Of a DNA stretch of 29,672 bases, positions 1 to 12,000 are shown piece by piece. The translations under genes were made by a program, and so were the position numbers. This DNA comes from Apostichopus californicus (Eukaryota > Echinodermata > Holothuroidea > Aspidochirotida > Stichopodidae), in NCBI GenBank assembly GCA_020650975.1, contig JAIPMN010010293.1:1-29672 (forward strand), read 5' to 3'. The notes under the pieces are model-generated. The model did not search any database, was not told the DNA's origin, and saw only the letters and a program-made list of their open reading frames with translations. Position 1 is the first letter of the stretch; each line of letters opens with the position of its first letter.

Positions 1-94
1 ACGGAGGTTTAGGTCTTCCTTCAGCTGATCTAGCTGTTTTATCACTTCTTTGGGGTTGTGGTTGTGAATCCTGATCTGTCAAAGACTGGGTAAC
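1..94 (-). CDS. Possible ARMC9 tail exon, cut by the left edge
   Basis: After acceptor CATCTCACAG the phase-0 frame is open to the window edge: [20 protein letters not shown] then [11 protein letters not shown], a low-complexity tail-like sequence. An alternative acceptor 24 nt further in opens another frame with [18 protein letters not shown], which looks like a coiled coil, so frame and gene assignment are uncertain. Confidence 0.4.
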
Positions 95-3000
95 CTGTGA
101 GATGAAAAAAACAAAACACAAAAAAACAAAACAAGATTAATAACTCACAGGGACCAATAAGTATCATATCCTCTAGAATGGGCTAACTGTTCTCCCTTCC
201 AGCCGATTTTCCTCATAACAGAAAAACGGAGTTAACGGATACATTTTAGAAACTGTATACTTGCCAGATTTCTATAACAATTTGGATTAACCATAAAAAT
301 CAGGAAGTTAATATGCTTGGTGATTGCTTGCAGTAAATATTTGAGGAATTACAGGAAATATTTAAGGAATTACAGGAAATGACAAAGGAATTACAGGAAA
401 TATCAAAGGAATTACAGGAAATATCAAAGGAATTACAGGAAATGTCAAAGGAATCACAGGAAATATAACAGAAATTATCATTATTATTGTTTGCAGTAAA
501 ATATTACAGGAATACCAACTTGTAGTGGTCAAGGATATCATTAGGAATCCTGTCAACAAAGGAAAGCTGCAAAATCTGCAGCAAAGCTGCATAAGTATCA
601 AACAACAGAGATCAACTCAACCAACCAGCAGTGTCCATAGTGTGAAACTGCACAGCACAAGAGGTTATGCTTTACTCAGGCTAGCTGCTGTGATGCTGCA
701 GCCCCCTCAACATTTTGCATTCCAAACAATTGCTTTACGAAACTCTCAGAGTTCTGACAATTTTCAGAAATATTTTGCGAGACATTTTGCATTTCAAACT
801 ATTCAGAACAGTGTGTTATCATCTTTACTTGGTATTAAACCGGTGTGCTTGAATAATTTAAATCCAAATTCCAGTCTTTAAAATATCTGTCATCAAAGCC
901 AAACTGAAAACAAAACAAAACTTACCCCTATATGATCAACTTTCATCACATCTGGTTCATTTCCTAGGAAATAAAATCAAGAGAAAAAAATTCAAAATAT
1001 GAGAGGTAAGAAAGTTTAACAGGGTTGGAGCTAAGCAAGCAAACAGGAAATTGTATTAGGGTTCAAAAGTACCATCAATATTCTTACAAACTAATCACGG
1101 TAACTTTTCATTATAGTTTTTGAATCCAAATCATTGTCAGTCTTGAACATTTGAAATCTCAAAAATTCTCTTGTAATTTAAATATAAAAACATTTATTAG
1201 AATAGCTTTTGGAAACCATGGTAGCAGGAAATATATTCTTATTTTAAGGGAAGTCATGATCCCCAAGGTCAGATTAATGAGCAAATGGGGAAGGGGGGGA
1301 AGGGATATTTCTCAGATACCTTGACATAACAACTAAAATAATGTAAACTGTCTTTTGCTTCTGTTGCAATAATCACTGGTGACTCAACCCGCTTGTCTTC
1401 CACTGAAGTGTTGCACCTAAAACCAAATCCAGTTGAGAAACATGAAGTTATGCCTCCTCTTTCTCCCCCCCCTCAACTACCCTACCCCTTTCCCCACCCT
1501 CTTTATTCCCCATCCCTTCTCCTATAACTGCCACATTGATTGAGAACATTCCTTACTTGCACTGCCCAAGCGGCTATGTCCGTCCCCTCTGTTGGATCCT
1601 CTACTACCGCTACGAGTGGAGGGCCGTTGAAGAACCTGCTGCCAACAGAAGAAAAAAACCAAACAAAATGCTGTTAAAAACATGTCCAGCAGCGACGATA
1701 TAAAGGAAACTGGAATTCCTTGAGCCCCCAAAAAATGAAGAATAACAAGTTTCCTTACTTTGTTATATCTCTAGATAAATGCACAAGACACTCTCGTTAT
1801 AAAACGGTGTGAAATTCAAGCAATGGCTAATAAATTTAGGACACAATTTTTTGGGCATATTTTAGGTTTTCTTGAAGACTAGTTCAGGTTGTATACACTT
1901 ATGGATATAGACCTTGAATGAAAAAGCCTGATAATCTTAGAATACTTTGGTAAAGAAAACTTCAAATATTTGATCTTCCCAGATGCTTGCATAACAACAT
2001 AACTTCACATAATCCAGCTAAAACCAGATATGGTATCGAGCACTTCATGTTATGTACCTCATGAGGTGTGGCGACCTTGGATTCTCTGTTCATATCAGTT
2101 CTGAAAAATAAAATAAAATAACACAAACAAAAAACAACCAATCAGCTTTTAAATATCAGTGAATTGATGAATATTCACCATCTACGGCAATTTATCCGAC
2201 ACAAACACAGAAGATTGTGCAGGAAATGTTACTACTAATGATACAGAAATGTAAAACATAAATTATTGTAAATTAATTATGTTGACAAACATTTTTGATA
2301 TTGATCTGCACCATAAAATAAAGTTAGCTGTATATGAAACAGTAAATGGTAACAGGATCCAATGACCGGATAACCAACAGATTGTAAAGTACTATACATA
2401 TTGAATGCATCACACTGGGTACAAAGAGCATGGAGTGGGTGGGAGATGGGGAGAGGTTAATGGGTTCTTTATTGGGGGTATGTTAAGGGGTGAGGGCACT
2501 TACCCTTGTCTAGAAGATGGTTCTTGACCTCTCTGAGATCTAGCTGATGTGACAATCTGTAGATGAAGATAAAAAAGTTTAAATTTTGTTCTTATTTTCT
2601 TCACCTATTTTCCAGCCTCTATGAACATACTATTTTATAGAAGCATTCCTAGATAACCATTCATTTTGTTTATGAGGTATCTAACTGAGGTATGCAAATG
2701 AGGTATCCTTTTGAGGTATGCCATTCAGTTACATGTTACTTTCTAGTCAGAGATATCTGCATCAGAAATGTCGATATTCTTGAAGAGAGACTGTAGATTT
2801 TTTCTTACAATCGGGCAAGTCACTGTTTGTGATTGTATCCGTACTGTTACGGCTGTAACTGATGGAATGCCCTGGGAATGATGTCAGGGCAAATTGTCAA
2901 CAGTGGTCTGGTCGTCCGAGACGACCAAATTTCTATGAGAACTGACAGCGGAATAAAAAAAGTCTTCTTTGGTGGTCATCTGGCGGACGGCTGGTTGTTT

Positions 3001-6000
3001 GCATCAAATTCGGATTACTTTGTACTTGAATAGCCCCATCACTCTGGAGATGGTCGTAATAGACAAAACTAGTCTAAGGGCCTATGATCCAACTGACCCA
3101 CGGCTGGTGTTCTATTCACCAAACCTACACATCACTCCTACAGTGTTCATATTGATCATTCTTTGCTATTTTGCTACATTTTCAGGAAACCAAATTTGCT
3201 CTTTGGAGCAAATGAGATGTAAGACCCAGTTTGCCCTGTGATGTAATTCAGTATTGCCCCCTCCCTCCCTCCCACCCTCCCTCACTTTTGCAGACAGCAG
3301 TGCTGTGGATTCCTATATATGCACAGTATTAATAAATTTTTTGACTGAATATTGTTAACCAACTTATCTCTACTGGCAGAAGATTGCAGGCACCCTTTTT
3401 GCCCCTCCTGATATATATATATATATACTTTTTGTAAATAAATGTAGTTATTTACACATTGGAACACACACAAAAAAGGTATACACCATCCTTAAAATTA
3501 TTGAAGAACACATCAGGCTACATGCTTCCACTAGTCACACAGTTATCTGAAATATAAAAAGGGTGTGCAATCCGGAGATTTTCTGAAAAAACTCAAAAAC
3601 TCTCCAACGTACAGGAAAATGGCAAGAGGAGGGAGTGGTACTAAGAGGGGGAGGGGGATGGGAAGGGTGGTGCTAGCATGGTAAGAAGGGGAAATCAAGA
3701 TACAAGACTTTCTAAATTAAAATCTTATTGATTATAATTCCATTAACTTGTACCATATCCGTTATGACAAAACATTTGGATAAAAACAAATCTACCTACC
3801 ATATCCTCTTAAAATCATCTGTTCCTTGTTTTTTTTTTATTCTCAGCAATCATAATTCAATTCATGCATATTCATTCAAGAATAGTAAATAAACAAATTT
3901 AAAAAACCATACAAAAAAATTGTTTCTCTTGTGTCTTCACAGACAGAAACAATGGAAGATAGACACATTTATATAGAAATGAAACGATACCTTCATGCAA
4001 TTAAGTGAAAACAAAAATACTAGAAACTGTTCTATAGGGTTATAAGGTTATAGGAGGTTACTGAGAGGTTCGATATAAGTGGATACATCCGCTGCATGCA
4101 ACAGACAAATTTCTACCTGACGGGACACTCCACTCGCCGAGAGGTGTGTTAAAAACTGCGCAAATTTTGATGATGTGTGATAATTGAAGATGAAAAAAAT
4201 ATTGTGAAATTGAGAGAAAATGTTAAATACAAAACTTGAGATATAGAAATGAACTAAAGGAAAATATCTAGTTATAGACAAAATGGAAGCTTATTCCTAT
4301 GCCGGTGATCGTCTGAGAATATTTACTGTAAAGAAAGCTACAAACTACGATCGAAAATGAAAATGAAAACCGGTTGTAGATTCAGGGAATAATTTAGTGT
4401 TCAAATTTTTTTTAGCAATTTTGACGGCTCTGAATTTTGTTCTTTTATAAAATACTGTGGTTCATGTGTTAGAAACTGCTATTAAGTTTGGACTCTTATA
4501 GCAATTTGACCATTTTGCATGACACTTTGTGATGCGATACTGGGTAAATTATTCCCAGAGATTGCTATTTACAAATGGGTTGGGAAACGTATAAATTTCA
4601 CAGCAACAGGTCTTATTGGATACACACTTTAAAGGAGCTATGTACTACACCGTTATCTTTTAAAATATTGAATCTTACCAACCTTAAGTTAAGATAATCT
4701 ACAACTTAATATCCAGCTATGCAAGAACAGCTCTGTCTCCCTCCTGTTTTTTAATCTCATCTCCCACCACCCCCCCTCCCCCCTCCCTCTTTTAACTTTT
4801 GCGAGAAGTGGTATTGAAGGTTGTTCTTCAGTCGCTTTCCTTTTACACCATGATTTTGTATATTTCTCCTTCTGCATTTTATCTCATCAATATCTACATA
4901 ATCATCTAAAAAACTTTCCTTCAAAGATAAACCAATTAATTAGTAGAAGATCATTCTGCTTATCATATAGCCGTTACGATCCATTGTTTTAACCCCCATC
5001 CATCAGATCTAAATTCATCTCGAGATTTTCGCTCACCCCCAAATATTCTGTGGTGAGTAGTTTCTCTCCAACGAGCTCCCCTGCCCTGGGATTGATGATC
5101 TCAGCTTTATCCAGGTCAGCCTCCATCGCATCTTGGTCTTGATCCTCCTGAAATGAATATTCATGAATAATATCAATATTCATTACATTCAAAATATTTC
5201 TTCATAAAATACCAAATGAAAGCAACAAAATTGTTTTTAGGAAATAAAAGTTTCTCTCCGAAGAGCCTCCCCCCCACCCTGCCCTGGGATTGATGATCTC
5301 AGCTTTATCCAGGTCAGCCTCCATCGCATCTTGGTCTTGATCCTCCTGAATATGAATATTCATAAATAATATCAATATTCATTACATTCAAAATAATTCT
5401 TCATAAAACACGAAAGGAAAAAGAAGGAAAGCAACACAAATTTTTTCAGTAAATAAAAAATAGAATAGAAATAGAAAACTGCTTCAAAACAGCAGCTTTC
5501 CAGAAGAAGAGAAAGTAGAGTTAATGGACAGGACGAGGAAACTTTCTAAAGTAAAACCTGTGGAAAATTTAGTTTATTTGTTACATTTGTTTTTGGTAAA
5601 AATTAATGCTTTTACTTTGAATACAAACCTCATCATCTTCTTCCTCATCATCTGAATCTGTATCATCCATGGCTATTTCTGAGAGGAAACAGAAATTTTT
5701 AAAGAAATATAATTCAAATTATATGGTTTTTGATAAACACGTAATGTGATATCTCACAGAATTTACAAACCAATTTTTCTCCCTAGCACCAAGAAGTACA
5801 TTAAACTACAAACTTTAAAGTTACTATTTGACATAATTTGTTATTTTAGTAATCATCAATAATTGGACACCCCTTAATCTTACAATAAGCAATCTATGTG
5901 CTTATAATAATTTCTGCTGCATAAAATGAGTGAATTTGTAAAAATAATTCAAAAAATAATTCAAATTATATGGTTTTTGATAAACACGTAATGTGATATC

Positions 6001-9000
6001 TCACAGAATTTACAAACCAATTTTTCTCCCTAGCACCAAGAAGTACATTAAACTACAAACTTTAAAGTTACGATTTGACATAATTTGTTATTGTAGTAAT
6101 CATCAATAATTGGACACCCCTTAATCTTACAATAAGCAATCTATGTGCTTAAAATAATTTCCGCTGCATAAAATGAGTGAAATTGTAACAAATAAAGGGC
6201 GATTCATCTTCCCTCTACCAAACATTTAACATAATTCTTTATTTATCGTTGGTAAACTTCAAAGCTTTTGAGTAATTTAATTATTTCTGGAATTTAAGTA
6301 ACAGATACTAATTTTAAGGGTAAATCAATCATCAACTCTGTATGGTACAAATAGACCGTAGACAAACCAACTAAATATGTTACCATGGAAACTACCTCAC
6401 CTGAGTTTAGTTGTTTGATGATAAATTGTAACTGTCTGTTCATCTCTGGGCTGTCTTCTTTCACAAAACACTTCAATATTTCTTCCATTCCCTGTTTATA
6501 AATTTTAAATGGAAATAGTAAACAAAAAGTAATACATATACACAGTCATGGACACATACAAACAAATAGACCATATGAGTTGCAAACATTCCTGTCGGCT
6601 TTTCTTTCGATGACGGAAAAGAGAACTTTGCAAAGGTGAATGGTGCAAACATCCGACCCCAACTGAGATTTGTGAATGGTAAACGGAAATAGTAAACGAA
6701 AATATAATACATACACACAGTCACACAAACATACATACAAACAAACACGTCAGCTTTTCCTATGATGGATAATAAGAGAACTCTAGAAAAGGTGAAATGC
6801 TACCAACATCCTATTGCTACTAGGTTATCCAATTGCAACTAAGATTTATGAGAAAAGAAATAATAAATAATAAAATTAAGATTAAGATTATGGAACTGTG
6901 TTCCTCCAAAGACTAAGCTTACCATGGCTCTGGCTTCATTTCTGATTTCTGGAACCGACAGAATACTGTAGAGAGTACCATTCACGTAGGGTCTGATCTG
7001 AGAGGGAAGGTGAGAAATTAAACAAAACATAATCAACTTTGTAATTGATAATAATAATATCATCAATGAAGCAGTAATAAGCAGGATTGAAACAATTTTC
7101 TAAAAAAGAAATAGAAAATTTGTGAATATTGAGTAGAATGGTTCCGTTGAGTTCATGAGTTTTTATGAGATTATGAGCGCTTGCTCAGAGCTCTCACATC
7201 TCTCTCTCTCCTTCTAACACATCTCTGTTTCCTTTCTACCTCATTGATGTCAATTCTTCTGATGTCTTCTGATTTTTTCTCGTATTTCTCTTTAGGGTAC
7301 AAGAAGCTTTCCACTAGCTTTAATATACTCTTCCTTTGTTCTAACACCTCTCACATCTAAGTTCCCACCTATATCTTATTTTGGTTTTTAAGCATACTAG
7401 AAGTAACTTCAAAATGAACAAAATTACACTTTCATTTCTGCTACAGTATAACTAGTCGAAATCAATTTTAACAATTTACTACTTCCATGAAAAGTTACAA
7501 GTTTACGATTTGTTGACTTAATATACCTCTTGATCTTCATGTCCGAGCAAGTCGCTTAAAACTTTCAGCACTTTTCCTCTTTCTGGACCACATGTCTTTT
7601 TCCCTGTCAAAAAAAATGAGAAAAAATGAGAGAACATACTGAGATGACTATTAATTTGATAATAACACACCGTTGCAAATAATATGAATAAATTTTCAAT
7701 GTTTTCACATAAAATACAGATAACACATCCCTTGGGCACCTGAAACAATTTAACTTCAAGTAAGTATTTTGATGCAATATGTCTTAAGAAACTGTTGACT
7801 TCAATGGTATCTAAGTTCAGGCATTTTTGAAGCCCTTAAGGAGTGGGAAAATTGCCTACTCAGTCCTACTAGATACCCTGCCAATGATTTCAAATTTCCC
7901 AAATTAAAATAGTAAAATATCTATTGTTTGGTCAAACATGTTATGAAGATAATTAAAAATACACATGCCTTCATCTGCAATGAAGTTTGAACTTTGGTAT
8001 TTACAATGTTATTGTCTTAAGTCTTTCTCTCTGATATAAACCGTAACATACATACAGATATCCGGGCCAACCGGATACATACAGACAACATACATACAGA
8101 CTATCCGGCTGAAAAATGATCCGACTGTATAATAAAAACTTATCTGGTTTCGGTCGAATCTACAAAAATACCTGGTCGGATTGTTTACTTCGATATCTAC
8201 CCAGAAAGGGTAGAATATGTACAGGCCTATACCTAATAAGTGAAATTCCTAAAAAACAGGCCCTCTTATAAATTTTCAAATTTTTCATGACAGAAGTGAA
8301 CAGCTGCTGGCAAACTGCTTATATGAACAGCTTAAATAAAGGTCTGTGTAGATAAATGTATAAAACTAGCAGCCAAAGACGACTAGAAGTTTCAGTTCTA
8401 GTATGATCTTCTTCAAAGGTAAACATCCTCTCCGGATTCAGATTCAGTGCACTCCCAAAGAAACACCTACAGGATCGCATTCTCTGACATTTTGAAAGAT
8501 GAGAAAGAGAGATGAGGAGAGACGGGGAGAGGTTACCTTGAGTTCGGAGACAGAGGTTCATGAGGAGGGCGACAGAATACTCCAGGGTGTAGTCGGAGAG
8601 TGCGTCGCTGTCCTCTAATATCTGCACCAACCAAGAAATGATACCGCTTTCGATCATGCAAGTTTGAAGATGCCTCCTGTTTACGATTAAATGGATGGAG
8701 GAAAATCATTCAATTCTGTCAGTTAATCAGCTAAAAAGCTTCCTTTCCCCCCCCCCCTTTTTTCCTAGTTTATGCACTTTTTTTTACATATTTGTGTTTA
8801 CCTATCTGTCCCTTGAAATTGTCACATGACTACATTTATAGGTTTTTGTGCCAAGTTTCTGAGGGACCTTCATTGCTAATCACAAGAGAAACTCCTGCAC
8901 AACATTATGAGGTCCATATTAATTTGGCAAATTTCCATCAACAATTTGCAAATTTCTATTCATTTGCTGAAGATGCAATAAAGAGAAGCTTCATGTTGTT

Positions 9001-12000
9001 GGTAAATATTAATGTAATGCAATGACTTCATAATAACATCCTGACTGAATCCCTCATGAAAGTATATAGGAGATGTTTAAGAGAAAGTATGTTAATAAAT
9101 ATCATGTTAAAAATAAAACAATTTAAGAAGAAAGAAAACTCACAGTGAGATGCATCTGCAAAGGGGCACATAAACCCCACCCCACCCTCCTCCACCCACT
9201 CTTCCCCCTCTAGTTTTTGGAAAAACCTAAAAAATGTCCCGAATTAATACTACCCTTTTCCAGGTTTGTAATAAATATTCTTTTTCTTGCTACTGGAAAA
9301 AAGTGCCCTTTTGTTGAAAGATTAAGAATTTTTTTAAAAAGTGCCCATTTTATTGGAAAAAATTGAAATATTAGACCTAGTGGAACAGAAAGCATATAGG
9401 TAGTTTTGTCACAGGGTACCTTAAGCCTGTGGTTTACCCTCACAAATCAAATTCAAAATCCCCCTGCCACTCGAAGTTGGTCCTTCCTCCCCCCTCCTCC
9501 GCCCCCATATTGAACACTTTCCTGCCACCTATGGTGAAATGCTTACTTTAGACTGAGCTTCTGAAGAGTGCCCAGAGCATTTTCTCTGGTGATTGGGTCT
9601 CTCTCGTCCGATGTGAGGGTCTTCTGGAGTGCCTGGACAAGCTCTGGATAGGAGCCTAGGTAAGCACGGCCTACAAAACCAAACAAAAACAGGTTTAGCA
9701 AATATAACATACTTACCCTAATTACTATGGCAACATAGTTTTTGAAAAAATATTCTTTTCTAGAAGAATTACATATTTATTTACATAGTATATATATACA
9801 TAATATTTCTGTTGTGAAAAATGCATCTATACTTAGTACATTTTAATATATGAAAGTTTAAACATTTATGGTAAAAATACACTCCCGTGTGGAGTCTATG
9901 AAAATTAACAGAGCACATGGAAAACATGATATACTTTTTACTCTGGAGAAATATTACTCTTCATTTAGAATTTAAGACTTTTCGCCAGTTATTCAAGCTT
10001 GTATCTTATCATTTGTCAGTTGCATCACAGTGGTGTACGTACCAACAGAGAGAGAAGCAAATCCATTGAAGAGACGACACAGATACTGCTGTACCACCTC
10101 ATCCGAATCAACGAGCATCTTCAAAATAGCTACCTGTGATGAAAAATGATTAAACACATTCGGAAAGAATATTATAAAAGAATCCTAACAGCAAAACAAT
10201 GCATCATAGACAAAGATCATTTCAAAGCTAATATGTGGCATGATTACTTTATATGACCAGAGGCTCATTCTCATGTATTTCTGGTTCGGGGAGGGGGAGG
10301 GGCTTATCTCTCGACAGGTAGACAGAATATTACAATAAAAGTCTTAGTGTACAGAACATAAATATACAACTTGTCTGTGTGGTACAAAAGTTGAAAATTT
10401 TAGAACATCGTTTCCAAAATTTAAAAATATAGCACTATTTTGCATCTGGCCACCTTTCATTTTACAAAAATTTCTCAAAACGGGAAGGGATACTCCTCTA
10501 CATATTACATCTACATATTATAAAGAAAAGCAAAACCTTTTTCAGCTGATGACATCATTCTCTATGTTGTTGCTAGATGCAATCACAAAATATTCACCAA
10601 TGTTTAAAAATTCATATCTTACAAAATGCTATAAGGATCCTTTCCATAATTTTTTATTCATCAATCCAATTTCAGTCACCTCAATTATCCCTTTAAATGC
10701 TTATAATATATGTATATACAAATAGAAGATCTAGACTCTTCCTTGGTTACAATTACGGATGAAAATATAATCAGCTGAGTGTTGCCCAACTTACCCTGTG
10801 ATCTGACGGTTCTTTGCACCCTAACAGATCATGCTGTACAAACGCTAATATGACTGTGTCTCTCTGCTCTCCAGGCTCACTACGAGTCAATCGCTGGAGT
10901 CAAAAATATCAAATAAAAATAAAAAAACAGACAAACACATATATTACATTCTCCAGTGAATGACAAAAAGATTACAATAGAATTTTACCTCACATACTTT
11001 AAGGTAAAGGTTTCTTGCTTCAATATGTTACATGTTACTTCTCAAAAAAATAATCCACAATGAACATTGAAAAGAATCTCTTTACCATTAATGATTAAAA
11101 GGTTGTCAATATTCTAAACAGTCCTGTTGGTTGATCAATTGTATAGAAAACAGATCAATGTTAGAGCAGGTCACCCTCTCTATATATCCATTCATGATCC
11201 GTTCTAGAACTTATTCACCTTTGCTTCATTTCCCTAATTTTAATTAACATCCCTTTGTTAATAATGTAATCATCTCCTGATTCCAGGACTTATTGGTAAT
11301 TTCAATCCATCGGTTTGAAGTTAGTTACAAACCGAATCAAAACATAATCCGATGGCTTCATATCAAAAGCCGAGAACCCAAGTTAAAATTCCAACAGCAC
11401 TCGTCGCAAAAAGATTGGTAAACAGTGAATTTCAGCCACAAGAATAACTTACATCAAGAATATATTTGGTGACTACAGTAAACCTTTATCAGATGTTCTA
11501 GTAAGAATACAGGTCAGCCCTGCAGAAGGAAAAGCAAGGGTTCCCTAAGTGGGGTGCATGAACCCCCAGGGGGTGCATGAGTCCATCCCAGGGGGTTCGT
11601 GAGACTTTTCTGAAAGTCAAAACTACAGTACTTTTTGTTGAACTAAAATCTGATATATCATATAATTTATTAATGTACAAAAGGCTTACCTACCGACAAA
11701 CTCTGAACTTGATCTTTTACGAAGCACTGTTTATTATAGTATTATAGCTTATTATAGTATAATAATGACTCAGATCGTGTCTCGGAAAGTAAGGGGTTCG
11801 TGGACAACTCTGACATCCACAGGGGGTTCATGGGGGGATAAAGTTAGGGAAACCCTGGACTAGAGGTTATTTTATCCTTACCCATCTCAAGGCAGGAAGG
11901 GTAAAAGTAAATATATGACTATAAAAGAAATACTGATGGGTTTTTATGATATTTATTTAGCCCTTACCCATCTCAATGCTTGAAGGAGTAAAGCTTTCTC

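Larger units (their letters stand above)
2557..5036 (-). other. Long ARMC9 intron region, no confident exon
   Basis: It contains polypyrimidine/polypurine tracts (3256-3282, 3626-3670, 4765-4790), an (AT)n run at 3410-3427, short hairpins near 2871-2892 and 2909-2927 (8-bp arms TGGTCGTC/GACGACCA), the tentative exon at 4117-4155, and an unassigned plus-strand open frame around 2969-3241. Confidence 0.5.

Noticed and set aside
342..470. CRISPR-like array
   Set aside because: Repeats are contiguous 21-bp units with no unique spacers, in animal DNA; it is a minisatellite.
525..881. 118-codon plus-strand open frame
   Set aside because: It has low complexity, starts within the edge of the minisatellite region, contains an internal duplication and resembles no protein family; it is probably chance.
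6473..6748. 91-codon minus-strand frame with Cys/Val/Tyr repeats
   Set aside because: It is intronic and composed of the two copies of the 174-bp duplication (ACATAC-type runs).
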